DNA of 64,000 bases, from contig NW_020954570.1 in NCBI RefSeq assembly GCF_900497805.2, positions 9,456,586 to 9,520,585 on the forward strand, written 5' to 3'. This DNA is from Vombatus ursinus. Its lineage: Eukaryota; Chordata; Mammalia; Diprotodontia; Vombatidae. This document shows positions 56,639 through 64,000 of the stretch, piece after piece (the first letter of the stretch is position 1; each line of letters begins with the position of its first letter). The translations under genes and the position numbers were made by a program. The notes beneath the pieces were generated by a model. It was not told the origin of the DNA. It did no database searches and worked only from the letters and a program-made list of their open reading frames with translations.

Positions 56639-59460
56639 GGAACTTAGAGATGGAGTCTCAAAACGGAGGTAGGGCAGAAGGTGTTAAAAACAAATAGGTA
56701 AGGTAAACTATGAGGGTAACCAAGATCTACCACATAACTCCTGGAAATACCTAAAAAGGGCTCAAGAAAGATGAATAATACAGAAAATTGTCCAAAAGGA
56801 CTAAAAGGCAGTATAGGCTGTTAGAGGCACCACACTTAAGAATCCCCAGCTCAAGCTCAGGTAACACAGAAGTCAGCAGAGGAAGGAACAGTAGTCATAT
56901 CAGGGAAGCCTACACAAACTCCAGAAAATGTGCTAAAAGGTGGTGAAGGGGGGGGAGTAGAGTTACTCTAGGAAAGTAATCTTGACCACCCAGCAAAGGA
57001 ATATGAAGTCTGCTTGTGCTCTGAAGAGGGGAGGGAAGGTTGCAAGCCAGTGCAAAACCTAGTAACCTATCACTTAAAGCACAATCCTGGCACTGGCTTG
57101 TCAGAATATAAGTGGGTAATGCAGAACCTAACCCTGTAACTCCTTGGAAAACTTAGAGTCACAGCAGGAGACAAGATCATCTCATCACCTGGGTGTGACA
57201 GTGATAGTACCAGTGCTAGGGTCTAGGTTATACTGAAACTTGAGATCAATATGATTTCCATTGTCTCCCTGGGGCATATCAAGGGCACTGTTGGAGAAAG
57301 AACCAGCTCCCAATTTGGGATCATGAAAGGAAAAGGAGACAGAGATTTGCTGAAGTCACTAAGAGATTGAGAGAGAAGAAAGAGATTGAGGAACAGGGTG
57401 AAACCTCATGCCAACCACTCCATTCTGATTGGGAACAGTAATGACATCTAAACTACAGAGAGGACAGAAAAGAACAAAGCCTGTTCAACCCATCCAAGAG
57501 TCCTGAAAGGGCCTGGGCTGAGCACAAAATCCTAATACAAAACTAGAAGCTAAAAATATGATTAAAAAGGAGGAAAAAATATTGAACACGATGAAGAAAT
57601 GTAATGGATTAAGAGACATCCAAGAGGTAAATATAGAAAAAGAGTAATCTCACAACAACTGAAAGCAAAGTAAGAAGAAAAAAAAACTTGTATACAAGGA
57701 CTGCAAAAATGGCTAGAAAAAAATGAAGCAAGAGATAAACAATGAAATTATATGTGAAATTAAAATTCAGGAATTAAAAAAAAAACAAAATAAGGATGAA
57801 TGGTTTATAACAGGAGGTAGAAAATCTTACCTAAGTAGTTCACTCCTTGTAAAATATAAAGGAACAAATAACTGCCTCCATACCAAAAACAATTTAAAAA
57901 AAATAGAAAAAATACTTTTGTCTCTGTTGGAATGGAAAAAAAGACTGATTACAATTGACTAACGGAAAAACAACTGGCCTGGATGTGGAGTCAAGATGGT
58001 GGATTAGAGGCAGCAACTCAGCCAAACTCTCCCAATATTCCCCTCCAAACAACTTTAAAATAATTCCCCAAATCAAATTGTAGAGCAGCAGAGTCAACAA
58101 AAGGTCAGGGTGAGACATTTTTCCAGTGTAAGGAAACTTAGGAAGTCAGCAGGAGAGGTCTGTGATACCAGGGTGTGGAGCCAGCCCACAGTGCATGTGG
58201 TGAAGCACCAGCAGAGGGCCTTGGAGATAGCTGTGATAGTGACGACAGCAGCAGCAGCTTCCAGGAACTCTCAGCCCAGAGACATTCTGGATTCACAGTT
58301 CCAAGGCAGAGAAGAACACCAGTCCTTGTGTCTGTGTGAAAGCAGGGGACCTGGTCAAAATTCCAGTGCCAAGAGGGCAACAGAGCTTGTGGCTGTAGGG
58401 GGCAGAGGCCTTTCCTGGGTAAACGTGAGGATGGAGACCAGAAAAGTAGTGACCACATCTCTCCCCAGATCATACCACCTTGGAAACTCTGAAAACTTGC
58501 AGAATGCTAGAACTAGCTCTGAAAACTGCACAAAAAAATGATGCTTGGGACAGTGCATCCCCACAACTAGGTGAGCAGACCTTAACTTTAACATAAAATT
58601 CAAAATCAGAAATAGACTGGAAAATGAACAAACAACAAAAATAAGAACTTGACCATAAAAAGTACTAGGGTGTCAAGGAAGATCAAGACACAGAGAAGAC
58701 AACAATGTGAAAACCTCTACAATCAAAGCTTCAAAGAAAAATGCTAATTGGACCCAAGGCCAACAAAATTACTGGAAGAGTTAAAGAGAGCAAAAATTGG
58801 GGGAAGTAATGCAAAATAAATTATGAAAAGAGATTTAAGAGCTGATAAAAGAAGCACAAAAAATATTGAAGAAAAGAACATCTTAAAAAACAGAATTGGC
58901 CTAATGATAAAAGAGACAAAAAGTCACTGAAGAAAAGAGCTCCTTAAAAAGCAGAAGGTCAAATAAAAAAGGAATTACAAAAATTCACTAAAGAAAAGAA
59001 CTCCTTAAAAATTAGATTGGGCAAACAGGAGCTAATGACTCCATGAGATGTCAAGAAACAATTTAAAAAAAGGCAAAAGAAAAAAAAAAGAATGAATAAA
59101 ATGTATAGTATCTCATTGGGAAAACACTGACTTTGAAAAAATAGATGAAGGAGAAATAATTTAAGAATTATTGGACTGTCTAAAAGCCATGATAAAAAAA
59201 AAGAGTTTAACATCATATTTCAAGAAATTATACAGGAAAACTGACCTGATATTTTAGATCCAGAGGGTAAAATAGAAACTGAAAGAATCCACTGATTACC
59301 GCCTGAAAGAGATCCCAAAATAGAAACTCCTAGGAATATTACAGCAAAGTTCTAGGGCTTCAAGGTCAAGGAGAAAATACTGCAAGTAGCCAGAAAGATT
59401 CAGAAAGCCAGAAAATTCAAATACCTTGGAGCCACAGTCAATATCCCACAAGATTTATTT

Positions 59461-60838
59461 GTTATGTCCATGTTAAGGAGCTGAGGGCTTGGGATTGCTT
59501 GGTCATTGTCCCTCATTCTCAAAGAGTACTAAAATGACATCACTATGCTAGAGTCAAGTTTTAGCATGTCTGACTGTGACTGATGAGACCAATATGAGCT
59601 CAGAATGTTCCACCACAGGTTGGGAACAAATAGTCCATGTGAACATTTGGGGTGAATTCTCTAAATTTGCACATCTTCTGTTTCTTTTGAGCTACTTCAG
59701 TTCTGCTGAGTGGTCCTGTGCCAGTGTCTCCCACGTCACACAATCAATTCCAAAGTTTTTAAGAGAGACCTTGAGAGTGTCCTTGTATCACTTCTTCTGA
59801 CCATGATGTGAACACTTGCCCTGTGTGAGTTCTCTATAAAATAGTCTTTTTGGCAAGCATACATTTTGCATTCAAATAACATGACCAGCCCTTCAGAGTT
59901 GTGCTCTCTGTGGTAGAGTTTGAATGCTTGGCAATTTAATTTGAGAAAAGACCTCAGTATCTGGTACCTTATCCTGACAGGTGATCTTCAGAATTTTCCT
60001 AAGACAATTCAAATGGAAGTGCTTCAGTTTCCTGGCATGGCGCTGGTACACTGTCAAGGTTTCATGGCATACAGCAATGAGGTCAGCACAACAGCTCTGT
60101 AGCCTTTCAGTTTGGTAGTCAGTCTAATACTTCCTCTCCCACACTTCCTGTCAGATCCTCCCAAACACTGAGCCAGCTCTGGCAATGTGTATGTCAACTT
60201 CATTGTCAATGTGCACATCCCTGGAAAATACAATACCAAGGTAACTGAACTTATCCACAGCATTCAAAATTCCATTTGCTGTAACTGATAGTTCCACATA
60301 TGGATGGTGTAGTGCTGGCTGGTGGAGCACCTGTGTTTTCTTGGTGTTAATTGTTAAGCCTAAATTAGCACAAGCAGCAGAGAATTGATCCATACTTTGT
60401 TGCATCTCAGCTTCAGAGGCTGCATTGAGTGCACAATCATCTGCAAACAAAAAATCATGCACCAATATTCCCTCCACTTTGGTCTTGCCTTGTAGCCTTT
60501 TCAAATTGAAGAATTTACCACCACCGTGGTAGCTGACCTTGATGCCATGGTGGTCCTCATTGAAGGCATTTGGCAACATGGCTGAAAACATCATGCTAAA
60601 AAGCATGGGAGCAAGGACACAGCCTTGTTTCACTCCACTGGTGACAGGGAAAGCATGACAGCATTGTCCATTAACCAGAATCCAGACAAGCATGCCATCA
60701 TGAAATTGACATACAATGTTGATGAACTTCTCTGGGCAACCAAATTTTGACATAATTTTCCATAATTCCTCATGACTGACAGTATCAAAGGCTTTGGTCA
60801 GATCTACAAACATTGTGTACAGACCTCGGGCAGGGGAG
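59461..60838 (-). mobile_element. RTE-clade LINE, 5'-truncated, inserted into the half-L1
   Basis: The minus strand carries the RT C-terminal two-thirds and 3' end. The 3' terminus (plus strand ATTGTCCCTCATTCTCAAAG) is shared with the RTE-derived SINEs at 16040 and 35488. It appears to be the youngest layer of the nest. The target shows loss of a few tens of bases of half-L1 sequence relative to the copy at 39065-39105. Confidence 0.85.
60151..60838 (-). pseudogene. RTE reverse transcriptase, partial
   Basis: About 229 continuous codons. Palm motifs are in order: YTMFVDLTKAFDTVSHEELW (block A with catalytic D), VTSGVKQGCVLAPMLF (block B), HDFLFADDCALNAASEAEMQ (block C, FADD catalytic pair intact), LGLTINTKKTQVLHQP and VDKFSYLGIVFS. 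Downstream of the stop at 60151 the same gene continues in decayed form: FYRELTQGKCSHHGQKK near 59800, and a Cys/His-containing end near 59600, as in RTE proteins with a C-terminal zinc-finger-like tail. The 5' part (endonuclease) is missing. Fairly well preserved, but dead. Confidence 0.88.
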
Positions 60839-62850
60839 GGGGGTTTGGAATATGATATCCTGGAAGGCAAAGGAGCTAGGATTACAAACAAGAATAAGCC
60901 ACCCAGCAAAACTGAGTAAAATTCTTCAGGGAAAAAATGGATATTTAATGAAACTGAGGACTTTCAAGCATTCTTGATGAAGAGCTGAAGAGGAAATTTG
61001 ACATTCAAACACAAAACTAAAGGTAAATATGAAATATGAAAGAGTAGTCATAAGGGACTGAAAAAGTCAAACTGTTTACATTGCTATATAGGAAAATGAT
61101 ACATCTAACTCCTAAGAACTTTATTATTATTGGGGAAGATATAAGCAGTCTATCTAGTCAGAGAGCACAGGTGTGAGTAAATTACATTGGGATGACCTCA
61201 AAAAATTGAGGGGTAAGAAAGAGGAATGCATGTTAAAAAGCATGTTAAAAAATAAATAATAAATCTTTTTAAGGGAAAACAGGTCAAGAATAGTTTAAGA
61301 ATTATTAGGCTACCTGAAATTATATCTAAACAAAAGACCTGGGCACTGTATTTCAAGAAATTATTTTAAAGAGTATCCAAATGTATTAGAATCTGAGAGC
61401 AATGTGAAAACAGAAGAAATCCACCAACGAGTTCCTGAAAGAAACCCCAAACTGGAAACACCCAGGAATGTCATATCCAAAATCCAGAATTTCCACATAA
61501 AAAAAATACCGCAAATATCCAGAAACAGAATACAAGCTTGTATCAAGGAAATACAATCAGGATCAAATAAGACTTAGCAAAGAAGATGAATTCATGGAAT
61601 TTGGCATCCTAAGATTCAAAATATAAAGGCTTACAACAAAGAACTTACTTACAAAAGTGAATATAGATATGGAGGAAAGCGGGTGTAGGGAATAAGTATC
61701 CCATGATTTTTGTTCTTGTCTAAACTAGATAAAAGAGAGTTGAACACACACACAATTTAATATAAATTAATATTAAATTTAAAAGGAAAACAGGTGGTAA
61801 TGGGAGATGGAGGCAAAAGAGGAAGGGCAACATAAGAGATCAAAGAGACACAAACAAAATAAATTTCAATTTTGAAAATTTGATCATAGAAAGATATTGA
61901 AATAGAGATTTGGGGCTGGACTTCATGAAGAGAGGAAGATCAGAGGAATAGAAACAGTCTAAATCAATTATATTTTATTAGGAATAATCAGTTTCCTTTT
62001 CTTTCTTGACTGCCTTCTCTTTTTGAAGAGGAAGAGGGGAAAAGAAAATGGATAAAAGGTTATTATATAAAGAAACATAAGTTTAGCAATCATAACACTG
62101 AGTATGAATAGGATGAACTCACCCATAAAATGGGAAGGTAGCAGAATGTATCATAAAGCAAAATGCTGTAGCAAGATGCTATTTATAAGAATCACATTAA
62201 AAAAGATTCAAAAAATGTTAAAATGGGGGACTGGAGCAGAACTTCTTATAATTGAGGCAAACGTTTTAAAAAACAGTGATTTAAAAAAAATTAAAAATGT
62301 GCTTTAAGTATCTCTTTAATCAGGGAAAGTGCATTATGTTTAAAGGCATCATAGATAATGAAAATATAAATACTTTATATACATTAATTATATGCACAGA
62401 TTGGCATAACATCTAACAGTTAATAAAACTATAGGCAAAAATAGAAATCAAAATTTTAATAGTTACTGAATGGCATCTTGTGAATTTTACTCATAGAAAA
62501 TTTTAATAAAAAGAGAAATAAGAAAAAAGTTAAAAGACACGAAAATAATTTTAGAAAAGTAGATATCTCTGATAACCACTCAATGATAAAATAAAGGAAA
62601 TACATATCTCTCAGTTGTGCATGTCACATTCACAGAAGTTGACAATATAGTAGGAAGTAAAAGTATCACAGACAAATGCAGAAATCAGAAATATTAAATG
62701 TCATATTTTCTATAATAAAATAAAATATAATCAATAAATGGACTTTAAAGAAGGTATTCAAATTTAAATATACCCTTAAAGACTGACGGGTAAAAGAACA
62801 AATTATAGAAATAACACATAATTATATTTTTTAAAAAAGACAATATACTA

Positions 62851-63300
62851 AAATTTTGAGAATGCAGCCATTCTCAAAACTTTTAAAACATTTTTATCAA
62901 TGGAGAGGAAAAAAAAAACACAACCCAATAAACTGGGCATGCAACTAAAAAATTAGAAAAGCAGCTGGATGGCATAGAGGAAAAGAAAAGAAAAAAGGCT
63001 CAAAAGCTGGGCACATTTATCAGAGGTCTTGTGTCTTTATGGCTTTTCTCCCTTACAGCATGGTTTTCTCACTGGAGACTATGAAGTAGTCACCATGCTC
63101 CTTCAGATGCAAATGCTTAGAAAATCCGGGCTGGTACTGGTTCAGTCCATTTTGAAGACACCAGTGATTCTCACTATGCAATCAGTGATAGAAAGGTTCT
63201 CTCAGTTATGTGATAAAGAAGGTCTGTGCATGTTCTAGTCCTCATGATTGGAGAGTCTGGAAGCATGACTGGAAGCAGTTACCACCTCTCCACATGGAGA
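62851..63300. other. No recognised feature
   Basis: AT-rich DNA. The frame at 63029-63238 has no recognisable domain. Confidence 0.4.
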
Positions 63301-63314
63301 AATATCATCTCTCC

Positions 63315-64000
63315 ATATACATGTATGTTTTCTTTTTGAGATATGTTTCTTATGAGCAACAGATTATGAGGTTTCCTTTTGTTACCTATTCTACCCATAG
63401 ATATGTAAAATTATACAGTTAAATTTATTTTTTCACATGGGTCTCTTATTGCTTTTAAAAATAAATTTATATATATATATATTTATATGTATATATGTAT
63501 GTGTGTGCATATAACTCACTTTCTACTTTTAAGTCAGTACTTTGTCTCTACCACTAGTTTTACATAAACTATTTTGGTACTACCCCGTTTTCCACTAGCT
63601 CTCTTTTTCACCCTCATTCTCACTTCAATTTGTCAACTTTCCCCTAGTTTGAGGATTTTATTAAAATTATTTTCTCTCTCTCTCTTCTCATTTGTTTTCT
63701 TTTCTTTTCCTCTTTTCACTTGTTTAAAATCCACCCCCTATTTCACTCTTTTCCTTCATGTGTATGTGCATGCATGCATGCGTGTGTGTGTGTGTGTGTG
63801 TGTGTGTTTTGAGGCAGGGAGGATTTCTTTATGTTTTTCTAATAAGAATTTCTTTAGTCTCATAATTCTCTTATCTTATATACTGGAATTTTATCCTCAG
63901 ATTTTGTGGTTCATATTCTTATATTTTTCTTCTTTAAACTCTTCATATTACTGGGGGTTAATACTTCTGAAGCACTCTCTTTAGCTCTTTCTTGCCAATT
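63315..64000 (-). mobile_element. Possible L1 ORF2 5' and inter-ORF fragment
   Basis: GATATGTTTCTTATGAGCAA followed by CAGATTATGAGG matches the reversed L1 endonuclease phrase seen at 21485-21515. The rest is T/C-rich and fits the antisense of an L1 spacer. It is cut by the window edge. Confidence 0.4.
63759..63808. repeat. (TGCA)n(GT)n microsatellite
   Basis: GTGCATGCATGCATGCGTGT followed by about 12 GT units. Confidence 0.95.

Larger units (their letters stand above)
57977..61268 (+). mobile_element. Half-L1 (HAL1-type), old, split by RTE
   Basis: Starts GGCCTGGATGTGGAGTCAAG, with 5'UTR to about 58620 and decayed ORF1 (SKL-type linker near 58725; CTD phrases ATTATTGGACTGTCTAAAAG at 59162 and GAAAGAATCCACTGATTACC at 59281). 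It is interrupted at 59460 and continues at 60840 with GGAATATGATATCCTGGAAG and CTTTCAAGCATTCTTGATGA, then the short 3' part to an A-rich end. There is no ORF2. The flanks GGAAAAACAACTGG (57964-57977) and GGGAAAACAGGTCA (61275-61288) may be a worn target duplication. Confidence 0.75.
56640..62850 (+). mobile_element. Old L1 split by a half-L1
   Basis: Left part 56640-57965: 5'UTR (begins about GATGGAGTCTCAAAACGG) and an ORF1 N-terminal coiled coil (IKKEEKILNTMKKCNGLRD, IQEVNIEKE near 57555-57645, then EIKIQELKKKQNKDE). Right part 61275-62850: continues ORF1 (NSLRIIRLPE at about 61290, then decayed CTD), a spacer, the start of ORF2 (MNRMNSPIK at 62104) and the decayed endonuclease region (to about 62850). 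The two parts are consecutive in L1 order, which shows that the 57.98-61.27 kb block was inserted later. This subfamily is distinct from the half-L1 group. Confidence 0.65.

Noticed and set aside
63574-63984. 136-codon Phe/Leu/Ser-rich plus-strand frame resembling a membrane protein
   Set aside because: It translates a T/C-rich low-complexity stretch and a (GT)n microsatellite. Hydrophobicity follows from composition.
1-64000. CRISPR arrays, prokaryotic operons, phage or toxin-antitoxin systems
   Set aside because: Composition, SINE/LINE content and absence of dense coding make this vertebrate nuclear DNA; no such features were seen.

Overview
The window looks like mammalian nuclear DNA, most likely from a marsupial. 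It is AT-rich and intron-like, and it is filled with old and middle-aged retroelements: L1 and half-L1 elements, L2, CR1/L3, an RTE LINE with a matching SINE, CORE-SINEs (MIR/MAR1 type), and tRNA-derived SINEs of the kind that begin GGGGCAGCTAGGTGGC. The abundance of the last class together with RTE-tailed SINEs and CORE-SINEs points to a metatherian. That is inference from remembered repeat families, not from a database search. No prokaryotic operon, CRISPR array, phage or plasmid feature is present, and no functional RNA gene was recognised.

The only host-gene signal I can support is a pair of minus-strand exons, at 12385-12475 and 1925-2152. They have matching reading phase and flank a ~10.2 kb intron. 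Together they encode about 106 residues of charged, probably coiled-coil protein that I could not name. Whether the rest of the window is the upstream intron of this gene or intergenic DNA cannot be told from the sequence.

Layout. 1-12 kb: an L1 5'UTR-like piece, the candidate exon, CR1/L3 fragments, a palindromic hAT MITE and two head-to-tail L2 elements. 12-25 kb: the second exon, scattered L1, L2 and MIR pieces, an RTE-derived SINE inside a MIR, an L1 endonuclease fragment with a 71-bp tandem duplication, and a second hAT MITE. 25.5-28.3 kb: a young half-L1 (5'UTR, ORF1, short 3' part, no ORF2) on the minus strand, fused at its 3' end to a SINE tail and bounded by an 18-bp target-site duplication. 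28.5-32.6 kb: a long minus-strand L2 split by a 5'-truncated L1 that has its own target-site duplication. 37.4-40.3 kb: a second half-L1. 40.9-41.4 kb: a young SINE with a clear duplication and an AT-rich near-perfect palindrome. 46.9-52.6 kb: two further internally deleted L1 derivatives, one complete with target-site duplication. 55.3-56.1 kb: a SINE split by a solo LTR. 56.6-62.9 kb: an old L1 split by a half-L1, which is itself split by an RTE LINE, giving three levels of nesting.

Nothing here acts together as a gene system. The strongest biological theme is a lineage of L1 deletion derivatives that keep ORF1 but lack the endonuclease and reverse transcriptase. They must have been mobilised in trans, and the window holds four or five of them in different states of decay.
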